Shown here: positions 27,369 through 37,712 of the stretch, piece after piece
Numbering within the stretch: position 1 is the stretch's first letter
Layout of the letters: each line of letters opens with the position of its first letter
Translations under genes and position numbers: made by a program
From: Cytobacillus firmus DS1
GTDB lineage: Bacteria; Bacillota; Bacilli; Bacillales; Cytobacillaceae
Assembly: GCF_000565285.1 (NCBI RefSeq)
Contig: NZ_APVL01000004.1
Span: 124,001-188,000 of the forward strand
Direction of reading: 5' to 3'
DNA: 64,000 bases
Notes under the pieces: model-generated
The model's input: only the letters and a program-made list of their open reading frames with translations
Database searches by the model: none
What the model was told of the DNA's origin: nothing

Positions 27369-28829
27369 ATGGAATTAAGTAAACTGCTGCGATTTTTACA
27401 GCCTTACATTACATATAAAGGGGAAAACCCTGAAATCACAGCGATTGTTAATGATAACCGGAAAGTTACACCTGGAAGTCTGTTTGTTTGCATTGAGGGC
27501 TATACGGTGGATGGCCATGACTTTGCAGTTTCTGCTGCCGAAAAAGGTGCAGCAGCTGTAGTTGCCCAAAAAGAGCTGGACTTGGATGTCCCGGTTATAG
27601 TGGTTAAAAATACAAAACGGGCGATGGCCGTGCTGGCTGATGCTTTTTATGGACAGCCGAGCAAGCAGCTTCATTTAATCGGCATAACAGGGACTAATGG
27701 CAAAACAACAACAAGCCATTTAATTGAAAAGATCCTTGCTGATGCAGGAAGGAAAACCGGCTTAATTGGCACGATGTATACGAAGATTGCCGATGAAACC
27801 TTTGAAGTGAAAAATACAACTCCTGAAAGTTTGACTTTGCAAAGCACATTCAGAAAAATGGCAGATGCTGGTGTGGATTCAGCTGTAATGGAAGTGTCTT
27901 CCCATGCACTTGTTGAAGGCCGTGTTCATGGCTGTGATTATAATATAGCCGTTTTTACAAACCTGACACAGGATCACCTGGATTATCATAAAACAATGGA
28001 TGAATACAGGAGAGCAAAAGGGTTGTTGTTTGCCCAGCTTGGAAGTGCCTATAATCTTGATGAACCTAAGTATGCCATTTTAAATTCAGATGACCCTGCT
28101 TCTGCAGAATATGAAAAATCGACGGCAGCTCACGTTATTTCCTATGGAATTGATCAGCAAGCTGATCTTCGGGCCATTAATATTCAGATGACTGCTGCCG
28201 GTACGGAATTTGACTTAATCTCACCATTCGGGAAGCATAAAGTTTCTTTAAAAATGATAGGCAGGTTCAGCATCTATAATGTCCTTGCCAGTATTGGGGC
28301 AGGTATCGCTGCGGGGATATCAATCTCTCAAATCATTAAATCTGCGGAAGAAGTCAAAGGGGTAGCCGGCAGATTTGAAACCGTAGATGCAGGCCAGGAT
28401 TTTTCTGTGATTGTTGATTATTCGCATACACCGGACAGCCTGAAAAATGCTCTGGAAACGGTAAAGCAATTTGCTCAGAAGCGCATTTTCGCCATCGTGG
28501 GCTGCGGAGGAGACAGAGACAAATCAAAACGTCCGCTTATGGCTGAAATTGCATGCCAGTATAGTACAGACCCAATCTTTACTTCAGACAACCCGAGAAG
28601 TGAAGACCCGATCCAAATACTGAGGGATATGGAAGAGGGAGTAAAAGGTGAAAGTTATAAAATTATCGTCGATCGAAAAGAGGCCATTCACTATGCTGTG
28701 AAAAATGCCAGTGAAGGAGACGTTATCTTAATAGCAGGAAAGGGCCATGAGACTTATCAGATTGTAGGCAGCCATGTTTTTGACTTTGATGACCGACTGG
28801 TGGCAAAAGAGGCTATAGAGGAGCGATAA
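27369..28829 (+). CDS. murE: UDP-MurNAc-L-Ala-D-Glu:meso-diaminopimelate ligase
   Basis: This 486-aa Mur ligase has the N-terminal UDP-binding domain, the P-loop [14 protein letters not shown] and the C-terminal domain. The meso-DAP-recognising motif is present as DNPRSEDP, so the peptidoglycan is DAP-type. Carbamylated-lysine region and [12 protein letters not shown] are as expected. The SD AGAGGAATGG is moderate. The next gene starts 1 bp after the stop. Confidence 0.97.
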   Translation: MELSKLLRFLQPYITYKGENPEITAIVNDNRKVTPGSLFVCIEGYTVDGHDFAVSAAEKGAAAVVAQKELDLDVPVIVVKNTKRAMAVLADAFYGQPSKQLHLIGITGTNGKTTTSHLIEKILADAGRKTGLIGTMYTKIADETFEVKNTTPESLTLQSTFRKMADAGVDSAVMEVSSHALVEGRVHGCDYNIAVFTNLTQDHLDYHKTMDEYRRAKGLLFAQLGSAYNLDEPKYAILNSDDPASAEYEKSTAAHVISYGIDQQADLRAINIQMTAAGTEFDLISPFGKHKVSLKMIGRFSIYNVLASIGAGIAAGISISQIIKSAEEVKGVAGRFETVDAGQDFSVIVDYSHTPDSLKNALETVKQFAQKRIFAIVGCGGDRDKSKRPLMAEIACQYSTDPIFTSDNPRSEDPIQILRDMEEGVKGESYKIIVDRKEAIHYAVKNASEGDVILIAGKGHETYQIVGSHVFDFDDRLVAKEAIEER

Positions 28830-28830
28830 A

Positions 28831-29280
28831 ATGTATTTGAAGTATCAGGATTTAGCGGAATTGTTTCCGGCTGTAAAAGGGATAAAGGATCATGAGCTGG
28901 AATTTCATACCGTCGCTTCGTCCTCTTCTGATCCGCAGCCAAAAGGAATTTATATTCCTTACGGAGAGGACGGAAATCTGAAGGAAGCTATTGAAAAAGG
29001 GGCTATTGCTGCAATCTGGAATGAAAATGCAGAGACGCCGGCATACACCCCAAATCATTTCCCTATTTTTTATACAAACGACTTAACGAAAGGCTTAAAG
29101 GATATCATGGAATTATATATAAATAAATTAAGTAAAGCAGAAGTAAAAATGAACACAACTAATTTCCTTATTTCGGATGAAGAAAGTCTTAAAGAAAACG
29201 AAACAACATATGATATTGCTGTAATGGCTGAAAGATTAGCGGAAGCTGCTGGAAATGCCAAGCGGGAAAGGAGGGGATAA
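28831..29280 (+). CDS. Orphan Mur-ligase N-terminal-domain-like protein
   Basis: This 149-aa protein sits tightly between murE and mraY, where many bacteria have murF. Residues ~20-100 ([25 protein letters not shown] ... [20 protein letters not shown]) have the pattern of the MurE/MurF UDP-substrate-binding N domain: exposed loop, 'EKGA.AA.W' helix-strand, a valued aromatic strand and the amphipathic helix. The ATP-binding GTNGKT and the C-terminal domain are absent. The last ~45 residues are charged and unlike Mur ligases. It cannot be a ligase alone. A decayed murF fragment kept for another role, or a substrate-binding accessory, are inferences. SD GAGGAG. Confidence 0.7.
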   Translation: MYLKYQDLAELFPAVKGIKDHELEFHTVASSSSDPQPKGIYIPYGEDGNLKEAIEKGAIAAIWNENAETPAYTPNHFPIFYTNDLTKGLKDIMELYINKLSKAEVKMNTTNFLISDEESLKENETTYDIAVMAERLAEAAGNAKRERRG

Positions 29281-29282
29281 GT

Positions 29283-30257
29283 ATGATGGAGCAAGTTATT
29301 TTTTTCACAATATTGGCAGGCTTTTTAATTACGGTTCTGCTGTCTCCCATATTCATTCCCTTCCTTAGAAGATTGAAATTTGGGCAAAGCATCCGTGAAG
29401 AAGGCCCAAAATCTCATCAGAAGAAGACAGGTACTCCGACGATGGGCGGGATTATGATTCTTCTTTCCGTTACGGTGGCCACTTTATTAATGACCGGTAA
29501 ATTTTCAGAACCTACAGTAGAAACATATTTGCTTCTTCTGGTTACCCTGGGGTTTGGACTTCTCGGTTTCCTTGATGATTTTATCAAAGTGGTTTTGAAG
29601 CGCAACTTAGGCCTGACTTCAAAACAGAAGCTTCTGGGCCAGATTATTATTTCAGTTATTTTTTATTTTGTTTACAAGCAGAATGACTTTTCCACAGAAG
29701 TACATATTCCGCTGACAGACTTTTCGATTGATTTGGGCTGGGGGTATGTTTTAATGATTATTTTCTGGCTGGTCGGATTCTCGAATGCTGTCAATCTGAC
29801 AGATGGACTTGATGGACTTGTCTCCGGGACTGCTGCAATCGCTTTTGGAGCATTTGCAGTACTGGCCTGGAATCAATCCCAATTTGAAGTATCCATTTTT
29901 TCTGTAGCAGTAGTTGGAGCGGTATTGGGTTTCCTTGTGTTTAACGCCCATCCTGCAAAGGTGTTTATGGGAGACACAGGTTCACTGGCTCTAGGTGGTG
30001 CTATTGCGACCATAGCCATCCTGACAAAACTTGAAATCATCCTGATTATTATCGGCGGTGTTTTTGTTATTGAAACATTATCTGTTATTTTACAGGTGGC
30101 CTCCTTTAAAACCACCGGCAGACGGATTTTCCGCATGAGCCCGCTTCACCATCATTATGAATTGGTAGGCTGGTCAGAATGGCGGGTTGTTGTTACGTTC
30201 TGGACGGTTGGGTTATTGTTTGCAATTTTAGGAATTTATATCGAGGTGTGGGTGTAA
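29283..30257 (+). CDS. mraY: Phospho-MurNAc-pentapeptide-transferase MraY
   Basis: This 324-aa integral membrane enzyme makes lipid I on undecaprenyl phosphate. The motifs are [17 protein letters not shown] and [12 protein letters not shown], with PLHHHYE near the C terminus, all catalytic or Mg-binding family signatures. About ten hydrophobic segments are visible. SD AGGAGGGG. murD begins at the next base after the stop. Confidence 0.98.
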   Translation: MMEQVIFFTILAGFLITVLLSPIFIPFLRRLKFGQSIREEGPKSHQKKTGTPTMGGIMILLSVTVATLLMTGKFSEPTVETYLLLLVTLGFGLLGFLDDFIKVVLKRNLGLTSKQKLLGQIIISVIFYFVYKQNDFSTEVHIPLTDFSIDLGWGYVLMIIFWLVGFSNAVNLTDGLDGLVSGTAAIAFGAFAVLAWNQSQFEVSIFSVAVVGAVLGFLVFNAHPAKVFMGDTGSLALGGAIATIAILTKLEIILIIIGGVFVIETLSVILQVASFKTTGRRIFRMSPLHHHYELVGWSEWRVVVTFWTVGLLFAILGIYIEVWV

Positions 30258-31610
30258 GTGAAAGAAGTTAATCGCTATCGACATAAAAAAATATTAGTAC
30301 TTGGGCTGGCGAAAAGCGGAGTGAGTGCAGCTTCCCTTTTACATAAGCTTGGAGCATTTGTGACTGTTAATGATTATAAGCCGCTTGCAGAAAATCCTGA
30401 AGCACAAGGTCTGCTTGAGCAGGGTATTACCGTTATATGCGGGGGCCATCCCATTGAACTTCTTGAAGAGGGGTTTGAGCTGATTGTGAAAAATCCCGGT
30501 ATACCTTATCATAATCCAATGATAAAAGGAGCACTTGAAAAGAGCATACCGGTCATTACAGAAGTGGAGCTTGCCTATCAGGTTTCTGAAGCTCCTTTTA
30601 TTGCGATTACAGGTACAAACGGAAAAACTACAACCACTACACTTGTGTTTGAAATGCTTCAGGCAGGAAGCAAAATGCCGCTGATAGCAGGAAATATTGG
30701 TACAGTAGCTTCCGAAGTCGCTCAGGATGCCGTGGAAGAAAACAATATCGTGATTGAGCTTTCTTCGTTTCAGCTGATGGGAATTCAGGATTTCAGTCCG
30801 AGAATTGCCATTTTAACAAATTTATATGATGCCCATTTGGATTACCATGGCACAAGAGAAGAATATCATGCAGCCAAAGCGAACATTACGATGAATCAGA
30901 CTGAACAGGATTATTTCATTGTCAACGCCGACCAGGATAAAGTAATGGAAGCGGCCGCCCGGTCAAAGGCGCGCATAATTCCTTTTTCGACTTCCAAAGT
31001 GCTGTCTGAAGGATCATATGTGAAAGATGGCTGGATTTATTTTAATGATGAACAAGTGATGGAAAGAAAGGATGTTTCATTGCCGGGAGAGCACAACCTT
31101 GAGAATATCCTTTCCTCAGTGGCTGCTGCCAAACTAACAGGAGTGGGGAATGAGGCCATCAGGCAGGTACTGGAATCCTTTACAGGTGTAAAGCACCGCC
31201 TGCAGTATGTTGGAGAATATCAGAACAGGAAATTTTATAATGATTCTAAAGCAACGAACATCCTTGCAACGAAGAATGCTGTCGCAGCATTTGTTCAGCC
31301 TGTTCTTCTTCTTGCAGGTGGCCTTGACCGCGGAAATGATTTTGATGAACTGATTCCGTCTCTTAAAAAGGTAAAGGCTCTGGTAACCTTTGGGCAAACT
31401 GCTGAAAAGATTGAAAAAGCAGCAATGGAAGCGGGAATAAAAACAATTGAGCGTGTCGATAATGTTGAAAAAGCCGTACCTGCAGCCTTTAAGCTTTCTG
31501 AGCCAGGAGATGTAATTCTGCTTTCTCCTGCCTGTGCAAGCTGGGACCAATATAAAACTTTTGAGGTTCGGGGAGACATGTTTATAGATGCGGTGCATAA
31601 ACTTAGTTAA
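30258..31610 (+). CDS. murD: UDP-MurNAc-L-alanine:D-glutamate ligase
   Basis: This 450-aa cytosolic ligase starts at GTG 30258 immediately after mraY, with GAGGTGTGGGTGT as a possible SD. Rossmann-like N domain ([19 protein letters not shown]), ATP loop [11 protein letters not shown], and C-terminal [18 protein letters not shown] are all present. It adds D-Glu to UDP-MurNAc-Ala. Length is normal. Confidence 0.97.
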   Translation: MKEVNRYRHKKILVLGLAKSGVSAASLLHKLGAFVTVNDYKPLAENPEAQGLLEQGITVICGGHPIELLEEGFELIVKNPGIPYHNPMIKGALEKSIPVITEVELAYQVSEAPFIAITGTNGKTTTTTLVFEMLQAGSKMPLIAGNIGTVASEVAQDAVEENNIVIELSSFQLMGIQDFSPRIAILTNLYDAHLDYHGTREEYHAAKANITMNQTEQDYFIVNADQDKVMEAAARSKARIIPFSTSKVLSEGSYVKDGWIYFNDEQVMERKDVSLPGEHNLENILSSVAAAKLTGVGNEAIRQVLESFTGVKHRLQYVGEYQNRKFYNDSKATNILATKNAVAAFVQPVLLLAGGLDRGNDFDELIPSLKKVKALVTFGQTAEKIEKAAMEAGIKTIERVDNVEKAVPAAFKLSEPGDVILLSPACASWDQYKTFEVRGDMFIDAVHKLS

Positions 31611-31696
31611 GGGCTTGTCTGCGGGACTGAGAAACTTTCAGCAAAGTCATTCATCTTCCTCGCGTGACATTTAGAGCTTTAAAAAGGAGCAAAAGA

Positions 31697-31729
31697 CTGC
31701 CGGAAAGCGGGTAATCTTATTTTCGGCAG
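31697..31729 (+). other. Hairpin in the murD-spoVE spacer
   Basis: CTGCCGGAAA pairs with TTTCGGCAG (one bulged G) around a 14-nt loop. No T-tract follows, so it is not a standard terminator. The 170-bp spacer otherwise shows no ORF. Confidence 0.4.
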
Positions 31730-31780
31730 GACATATAGTACTCCTTGACAGCCCTAAAACTTGCATTCGAGGTGTTTTCG

Positions 31781-32881
31781 TTGCCGGCTAAAAAAACCAC
31801 TCCCGATTTTATATTAATGATCGTCACTTTAATGCTGCTTGCTGTAGGATTGACTATGGTATATAGTGCCAGTGCAATTTGGGCAGATTATAAATTTGAC
31901 GATTCTTTCTTTTTTGCGAAAAGGCAAATGCTTTTTGCCGGAGTTGGAATTATTGCGATGTTTTTTATTATGAATGTGGATTATTGGACCTGGAGAACTT
32001 GGGCAAAAGTCGTAATCATCATCTGTTTTGTGCTTTTGCTTTTGGTGCTGGTTCCTGGTGTAGGCAATGTGCGAAACGGTTCCCGGAGCTGGATTGGCGT
32101 TGGTGCATTTTCCATACAGCCTTCGGAGTTTATGAAGCTTGCCATGATTGTGTTTATGGCAAAATTCCTCTCTGAAAAACAAAAGCTGATAACCTCTTTC
32201 CGAAAAGGTCTTGTACCATCTTTAGGGCTTGTGTTTTTAGCATTTGGTTTAATTATGCTGCAGCCTGATTTAGGGACTGGAACAGTAATGGTGGGTACTT
32301 GTGTTGTCATGATTTTCATTGCAGGGGCCAGAATCAGCCACTTTATCTGGTTTGCCGCTGCTGGTCTGGCCGGATTTGTGGCACTGGTTCTGTCGGCCCC
32401 ATACAGGATAAAGAGGATTACATCCTTTCTTGATCCATGGGAGGATCCGCTGGGCAGCGGGTTCCAGATTATCCAGTCCTTATATGCAATAGGGCCGGGA
32501 GGGCTGTTTGGCCTTGGTCTGGGACAGAGCAGACAAAAGTTTTTCTACCTTCCAGAACCGCAGACAGATTTTATTTTTGCCATTTTAGCTGAGGAACTTG
32601 GGTTTATTGGCGGATCTTTTGTCATATTATTATTTGCGCTTCTCTTATGGCGCGGGATCCGCATAGCTCTTGGAGCCCCTGATTTATATGGGAGTTTTTT
32701 GGCTGTTGGGATTATAGCAATGGTCGCTATTCAGGTAATGATCAACATCGGTGTTGTAACAGGTCTGATGCCTGTTACGGGCATCACACTTCCGTTTCTG
32801 AGCTACGGAGGATCTTCCCTGACACTGATGCTAATGGCTATAGGGGTTTTGCTTAATATTAGCAGATATGCAAGGTACTAG
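31781..32881 (+). CDS. spoVE: Stage V sporulation SEDS protein SpoVE
   Basis: The start is placed at TTG 31781, 6 bp after GAGGTG, giving 366 aa, the same length as I recall for B. subtilis SpoVE, and the start LPAKKTTPDF. About ten membrane segments. SEDS motifs: VYSASAIWADYKFDDSFFFAKRQ, RNGSRSWIGVGAFSIQPSEF and ITLPFLSYGGSSL. SpoVE is a peptidoglycan glycosyltransferase/partner of SpoVD in cortex synthesis. The near-identity to SpoVE in the N-terminal region argues against FtsW, which must be elsewhere. Confidence 0.93.
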   Translation: MPAKKTTPDFILMIVTLMLLAVGLTMVYSASAIWADYKFDDSFFFAKRQMLFAGVGIIAMFFIMNVDYWTWRTWAKVVIIICFVLLLLVLVPGVGNVRNGSRSWIGVGAFSIQPSEFMKLAMIVFMAKFLSEKQKLITSFRKGLVPSLGLVFLAFGLIMLQPDLGTGTVMVGTCVVMIFIAGARISHFIWFAAAGLAGFVALVLSAPYRIKRITSFLDPWEDPLGSGFQIIQSLYAIGPGGLFGLGLGQSRQKFFYLPEPQTDFIFAILAEELGFIGGSFVILLFALLLWRGIRIALGAPDLYGSFLAVGIIAMVAIQVMINIGVVTGLMPVTGITLPFLSYGGSSLTLMLMAIGVLLNISRYARY

Positions 32882-32904
32882 CGCATTTATAACATGCATT
32901 TTAG

Positions 32905-32933
32905 GAAACCCTGTGAATCAGGGTTTCTTTTTT
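32905..32933 (+). terminator. Terminator after spoVE
   Basis: GAAACCCTG pairs with CAGGGTTTC around TGAAT and continues into TTTTTT. The remaining ~230 bp up to murG are AT-rich with a weak palindrome (CCATCA/TGATGG near 33096-33118) and no ORF. Confidence 0.85.
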
Positions 32934-33167
32934 GGAAGCAATAGTATATCCCACACGCAGAATTATCAAACTTCTTTGCAATTTTGCACATTATTACATT
33001 TCTTTAACATTATGATGTTCGTTCCTATCTATTTGTTTTGAATATAGTAGAATAGGGAAATAAGAGGAGTGTTTTCACTCCAACGCGCTGGTGGCCATCA
33101 TAAATATTTACTGATGGCATAATAAAGGAAAACTTTATAGATTATTACTCTTTTATGAGGTGAAAGA

Positions 33168-34271
33168 ATGAAAATTGCTGTTAGCGGCGGAGGAACTGGC
33201 GGTCACATTTATCCGGCACTTGCGCTTATAAGACAAATTCAAAAAGAACATAAGGATGCTGAATTTTTATATATTGGAACTGAAAAGGGGCTTGAAAACA
33301 CAATTGTGAATCGTGAAAATATCCCTTTTAAGTCAATACATATAACCGGTTTTAAAAGAAAAATCTCTTTGGATAATGTAAAAACTGTTTTAAGGTTCCT
33401 GAAAGGCGTTCGTGACAGTAAAAAGATGCTTAAGGAATTTAAGGCGGATGTTGTCATCGGTACGGGCGGATATGTTTGCGGTCCTGTTGTATATGCTGCT
33501 TCAAAGCTGGGCATCCCGACCATAATACATGAGCAAAACAGCGTCCCTGGATTAACCAATAAGTTTTTAAGCAGATATGTAGATAAAATCGCAGTTTGTT
33601 TTGAAGAAGCTAAGGACTTTTTTCCGGAAACTAAAACCGTCATGACAGGGAATCCACGCGCATCGGAGGTATTGGGACAGGATGGAATCAGGGGAAGGCT
33701 GTCTGCGGGATTAAAGACAGGTGTTCCTGCCGTTATAATATTTGGCGGCAGCAGAGGAGCAAGGCCGATAAATGATGCAGTATTAAGAACACTGGCTGAG
33801 CTTGGTGAAAAGCCATATCAGGTTCTTTATATTACAGGGGATGTCCATTATGATGATGTACAAAAAGAAGTAGAACTTGTGGGAAGTCCTGAAAACGTAA
33901 TAATCAAACCATTTATTCACAATATGCCAGAAGTGCTGGCCGGTGCCAGCCTTGTCGTATCACGTGCAGGAGCCACCACTTTGGCAGAGATAACTTCTTT
34001 AGGAATACCAAGCATTTTAATTCCAAGCCCATATGTAACAAATAACCACCAGGAGAAAAATGCAAGGGCGCTTAGTGACCATGGTGCTGCAGAGCTATTG
34101 CTTGAAAAAGAATTAACAGGCAAAAAACTTATTGATAGCATTGACCGAATTATTCTCGATAAAGATAAAATGGATAGCATGAAGGAAGCTTCGAGAAAGC
34201 TTGGAATCCGGGATGCATCAAGCAGGCTTTACAACTTAATGGCAGAATTGGTCTCAAATAATGGGAAGTAG
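33168..34271 (+). CDS. murG: UDP-GlcNAc:undecaprenyl-PP-MurNAc-pentapeptide GlcNAc transferase
   Basis: This 367-aa GT28 family enzyme turns lipid I into lipid II on the inner membrane face. G-loops [15 protein letters not shown] (N terminus) and [12 protein letters not shown], plus the donor-site [11 protein letters not shown] and [15 protein letters not shown], are all present. SD TGAGGTG. Its own upstream region follows the spoVE terminator, so it likely heads a murG-murB-divIB unit. Confidence 0.97.
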   Translation: MKIAVSGGGTGGHIYPALALIRQIQKEHKDAEFLYIGTEKGLENTIVNRENIPFKSIHITGFKRKISLDNVKTVLRFLKGVRDSKKMLKEFKADVVIGTGGYVCGPVVYAASKLGIPTIIHEQNSVPGLTNKFLSRYVDKIAVCFEEAKDFFPETKTVMTGNPRASEVLGQDGIRGRLSAGLKTGVPAVIIFGGSRGARPINDAVLRTLAELGEKPYQVLYITGDVHYDDVQKEVELVGSPENVIIKPFIHNMPEVLAGASLVVSRAGATTLAEITSLGIPSILIPSPYVTNNHQEKNARALSDHGAAELLLEKELTGKKLIDSIDRIILDKDKMDSMKEASRKLGIRDASSRLYNLMAELVSNNGK

Positions 34272-34337
34272 CCCTGAATAGAAAATTTGCATAGAATAAA
34301 TAAATTTAGGCATAGATCAATAGAAAGGGAGGTAAAT

Positions 34338-35246
34338 ATGGACGAATTTATCAGCAAGCTTAGAGAATTAAACATCGGTACAGTTAAAGAAAATGAGCCG
34401 ATGGCTAATCATACAACAATGAAAATTGGCGGGCCCGCCGATTTGTTTATTGAGCCTTCTTCCATAGATAGCCTGGCAAAAGCGATGGATTTGATCCGTC
34501 AATATAAAGTGAACTGGAGAGCGATTGGAAGAGGATCGAATCTGCTCGTATCTGATGGCGGCATAGAAGGCGTGGTCATTAAATTGGGCCGAGGCATGGA
34601 CCACTTGGATCTTAAAGGAACGGAGCTGAGAGCTGGCGGCGGTTATTCATTGGTTGCCCTCTCCACGATAATCAGTAAAAAAGGCTTGTCAGGACTTGAG
34701 TTTGCCAGTGGGATTCCCGGGTCGGTAGGCGGAGCAGTTTATATGAACGCTGGGGCTCACGGTTCAGATATTTCGCAAATCCTGACCAAGGCACATGTTC
34801 TTTTTGAGGATGGGAAGATGGGCTGGCTCACGAAGGATGAAATGGAATTTTCTTATAGAACCTCTATTCTCCAAAAGAAGCGTCCAGGAATTGTTCTTGA
34901 GGCCGTTTTTCAGCTTATAGAGGGAGACCGGGAAAAAATATCCTCCGCAATGCAAAAGAATAAGGATTACAGGAAGGAAACACAGCCTTGGAACTTCCCA
35001 TGTGCAGGGAGTATTTTCCGTAACCCGCTGCCTGAATACGCCGGCCAGCTCATTGAAAAAGCCGGCTTGAAAGGCCACTCCATCGGAGGTGCTCAAATTT
35101 CCAATATGCATGGGAATTTCATCGTGAATGCGGGAGATGCAAAAGCGGAGGATGTTCTGGCGCTTATTCAGCATATTAAGGATACAATCTTTGATTATTA
35201 CGGAATAAAAATGGAGACAGAAGTGGAAATAATCGGTCGAAAGTAA
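34338..35246 (+). CDS. murB: UDP-N-acetylenolpyruvoylglucosamine reductase
   Basis: The start at ATG 34338 follows AAAGGGAGG and gives 302 aa; the upstream TTG frame to 34287 is not conserved. FAD-binding segments [41 protein letters not shown] and [18 protein letters not shown] are typical, with the serine proton donor in [10 protein letters not shown]. This is the type II MurB of Bacilli. Confidence 0.96.
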   Translation: MDEFISKLRELNIGTVKENEPMANHTTMKIGGPADLFIEPSSIDSLAKAMDLIRQYKVNWRAIGRGSNLLVSDGGIEGVVIKLGRGMDHLDLKGTELRAGGGYSLVALSTIISKKGLSGLEFASGIPGSVGGAVYMNAGAHGSDISQILTKAHVLFEDGKMGWLTKDEMEFSYRTSILQKKRPGIVLEAVFQLIEGDREKISSAMQKNKDYRKETQPWNFPCAGSIFRNPLPEYAGQLIEKAGLKGHSIGGAQISNMHGNFIVNAGDAKAEDVLALIQHIKDTIFDYYGIKMETEVEIIGRK

Positions 35247-35279
35247 CGGGAAATAATACCTCGCAGATACCATTTATTG

Positions 35280-35288
35280 TGATATAAT
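35280..35288 (+). promoter_or_regulatory. Extended -10 promoter candidate for divIB
   Basis: TGA-TATAAT is a perfect -10 with TGN extension; no -35 match is seen at normal spacing. It lies ~150 bp before divIB. Confidence 0.45.
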
Positions 35289-35318
35289 GATTTATTAGAT
35301 AACATTAAATGCAGTGTA

Positions 35319-35341
35319 AACGGCATGTGAAACATGCCGTT
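35319..35341 (+). terminator. Hairpin between murB and divIB
   Basis: AACGGCATGT pairs with ACATGCCGTT around GAA, a 10-bp stem. The following CTCTTCCC is not a T-tract, so it may be attenuator-like or a processing site and not a full terminator; the candidate promoter lies upstream of it. Confidence 0.45.
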
Positions 35342-35438
35342 CTCTTCCCTAATTTTTTTATTGCATAAATTGTGCTGGACAAGCCACTTGATTGTTTTAA
35401 TTTATTGTCCTTGCGCTTTTCCTGATGGGGTGATAAAT

Positions 35439-36230
35439 GTGGAGAAAAGTAAGGTTGTCTCGCTTGAGGATCGAATCCCGAAGCTCAAACAACAAAGAAA
35501 AAAGAAAGCGAACAGAAGACTGATCTTTTTGCTGCTGCTTTTTTTCTCGCTGATTGTTTTAGTTATCTACTTTCAATCGCCCTTAAGCCATATTAAACAA
35601 ATTAAAGTATCCGGCAATTCAATTTATGATAAAGAAGAAATTATTCAAATTAGCGGTGTTACTGAAAAAACAAATATTTGGAAGGTTGACGAAGAGGGAA
35701 TGGAGGGTAAGCTTAAAGAGCTGCCTGAAATAAAATCTTCAACTATTAAGGTTCAGCTGCCAGGCACAATCATTATACAGGTAGATGAATTAAAGCGAAT
35801 TGCCTACATAGCGAAAGAGAAGCACTACCTCCCTGTCATGGAGAATGGGAACATATTAAAGGATGAAAAAGCTGCAGAGATCCCTGTTAACGCACCAATC
35901 CTGCATGGCTTCTCTGAGGGTGACATCCTTGATATGATGATCGGAGAACTTGGAACCCTGCCCGAAGAGGTATTAAATTCAATTTCAGAGGTCCATCACT
36001 CTCCAAAAAAGACAGATTCCAATCATATTACTCTGTATATGAATGATGGTTTTGAAGTCAGTGCTACTTTAAGAAGTTTTTCAGAAAAAATGGCTCACTA
36101 CCCTTCTATCATAAGCCAGCTGGATCCCGAGAAAAAGGGAATCATTGACTTGGAAGTAGGCTCTTATTTTAAAGCTTATGAAAAAGAGGGAGCTGAAGAG
36201 ATTGAAGAAGAAAATGAAGGTGAAGGGTAA
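35439..36230 (+). CDS. divIB: Cell division protein DivIB/FtsQ
   Basis: The start is placed at GTG 35439 behind GGGGTGAT, giving 263 aa beginning MEKSKVVSLEDRIPKLKQQRK; the longer frame would put a hydrophobic segment in front that is not conserved. Basic cytosolic tail, single membrane segment (~29-47), then a POTRA domain (ISHIKQIKVSGNSIYDKEEI-type) and the FtsQ beta domain. It joins FtsL and DivIC at the septum. The end overlaps the probable start of ylxW. Confidence 0.92.
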   Translation: MEKSKVVSLEDRIPKLKQQRKKKANRRLIFLLLLFFSLIVLVIYFQSPLSHIKQIKVSGNSIYDKEEIIQISGVTEKTNIWKVDEEGMEGKLKELPEIKSSTIKVQLPGTIIIQVDELKRIAYIAKEKHYLPVMENGNILKDEKAAEIPVNAPILHGFSEGDILDMMIGELGTLPEEVLNSISEVHHSPKKTDSNHITLYMNDGFEVSATLRSFSEKMAHYPSIISQLDPEKKGIIDLEVGSYFKAYEKEGAEEIEEENEGEG

Positions 36231-36909
36231 TCATGTAATATTCTCCCTGGTCTTTCTTGTGCTGGGTTACATGATGGCTTTTTCCTATCACCTTACACAG
36301 GGAGAAGAAGAAAAGCCGGCATTGAGCGGGAAACAGTGGGAAAGAGACCTGGAGCTCCGTAATCAGCTTGTTGAACTGGAGGAAAAAAACAGAGCTCTTC
36401 AAAAAGAATTAAATCAAAAGCAGGAAAACGTTCTTGATATCGAAAAAGAGCTTTCACAGGAAGCGCAGGTTTATTTTAATCTTGCTGAGGATGCTGAGAA
36501 GTACAGGATGCATCTGGGAAAAGTGAAAGTAAAGGGCCCAGGAGTGGAAGTTACTCTTGTAGATGGCGATTACAATCCGGATGAAGATAACATTAATAAT
36601 TATATTGTACATGAACACCATGTCTTTAAAGTGATTAATGAGCTCTATATTTCCGGTGCATCAGCGGTTGCCATAAACGGGCAGAGGCTGTCACACAGTT
36701 CATATATTGTATGCAACGGACCTGTGATAGAAGTAGATGGCTATCAGCACCCTGCACCTTTTGTCATTACGGCCATTGGTGATGCCGAAGTGCTTTCGTC
36801 CGCTCTGAATCTGACGGGCGGAGTGAAAGATACATTGGTAGATGAAAACATCCAATTCACTTTAGAGGAAAAGGGCGAAATTATCATTGAACCATTACTG
36901 GGTTCGTAA
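36214..36909 (+). CDS. ylxW: YlxW, DUF881 family membrane protein
   Basis: This ~231-aa protein has an N-terminal membrane segment and a coiled coil (ELRNQLVELEEKNRALQKELNQKQ, ~40-80), then the DUF881 domain (KGPGVEVTLVDGD, DALY/NELYISGASAVAINGQRL, GPVIEVDG). The start could be ATG 36214 or GTG 36220 (MKGNHVIFS, closer to B. subtilis YlxW); no good SD decides. It overlaps the divIB end. Function unknown; DUF881 proteins sit in dcw clusters of Gram-positives. Confidence 0.8.
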   Translation: MKVKGNHVIFSLVFLVLGYMMAFSYHLTQGEEEKPALSGKQWERDLELRNQLVELEEKNRALQKELNQKQENVLDIEKELSQEAQVYFNLAEDAEKYRMHLGKVKVKGPGVEVTLVDGDYNPDEDNINNYIVHEHHVFKVINELYISGASAVAINGQRLSHSSYIVCNGPVIEVDGYQHPAPFVITAIGDAEVLSSALNLTGGVKDTLVDENIQFTLEEKGEIIIEPLLGS

Positions 36910-36980
36910 AGCCAAACTAGCATTCGTATAAAAAAATTGTCCACAGAATAATTTATTCGGGAAAGCAAGGTGGAATTAAA

Positions 36981-37712
36981 GTGGACAGCAAAAAGAAGTT
37001 CAGCTTTACCTTTATAACAATTGTAATTGGCTTTATGATTGCCATTCAGTTTCAAACAGTTAAGGAACCGGCAGTCCGGGATACGAGAGATACTTGGGAG
37101 CTTAGAGCTGACATTCTTAAGGAAAAGGAACTGCAATTAAAACTATTGCGTGAAATCAGTTCAAATGAAGAAAAAATTGCCCAATATGAAACAAAGCGCA
37201 AACAAAGCAAAGAACGAGTGCTTCGTGAGACGCTGGAGGAATTAAAAATGGAAGCCGGATTAAGTGAAGTGACGGGACCAGGCATAATCTTAACCTTAGA
37301 AGCGGTACATGAGGAGCTGCTCCTGGGCAAGCAGCCTGATTCTGTTTCACCAGATTTACTCAAGCGGCTGGTAAACGAGTTAAATATGTATGATGCCATG
37401 CACATTTCCATTGGCGGGAGAAGAATTATCAATACTACTGTCATAAGGGACATTAACAGGGAGACCATGATAGACGGCTATGCCTTAAAATCCCTGCCTA
37501 TTGAAGTGAAAGTAATCACCGAGAATGTTCAATCTGCAGAGAAGCTTTTTAACCGCATGCAGGTATCAAAATCTGCAGAAGAATTCTTCATTGACAATCT
37601 TCGGGTAAAGGTGGAAAAGTCTGGAGAGCCAATTACGATTCCAGCATATGACGAGGCATTGAGAATCAGATATATGGAGCCTGTGAAACCTGATGAAGGA
37701 GGCAAATCATAA
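36981..37712 (+). CDS. ylxX: YlxX, DUF881 family membrane protein
   Basis: This 243-aa protein is the second DUF881 protein in a row. It starts at GTG 36981 behind AAGGTGG. One N-terminal membrane segment (~7-23), coiled coil (~35-85), then TGPGIILTLEAV and DAMHISIGGRRIINTTVIRD equivalent to the domain in YlxW. The pair probably arose by duplication. Its stop overlaps the sbp start (TAATG). Confidence 0.85.
   Translation: MDSKKKFSFTFITIVIGFMIAIQFQTVKEPAVRDTRDTWELRADILKEKELQLKLLREISSNEEKIAQYETKRKQSKERVLRETLEELKMEAGLSEVTGPGIILTLEAVHEELLLGKQPDSVSPDLLKRLVNELNMYDAMHISIGGRRIINTTVIRDINRETMIDGYALKSLPIEVKVITENVQSAEKLFNRMQVSKSAEEFFIDNLRVKVEKSGEPITIPAYDEALRIRYMEPVKPDEGGKS

Noticed and set aside
31134-31598. 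154-aa minus-strand open frame opposite murD
   Set aside because: Antisense to a conserved enzyme; composition is atypical and no SD is seen.
31732-31739. CATATAGT as sigma-E -10 for spoVE
   Set aside because: The best -35-like TCTTATT is only 10 bp upstream, too close for sigma-E; kept out of the features.
31745-31750. TTGACA shortly before spoVE
   Set aside because: No -10 follows at usable distance; it is 31 bp from the start codon and overlaps the leader.
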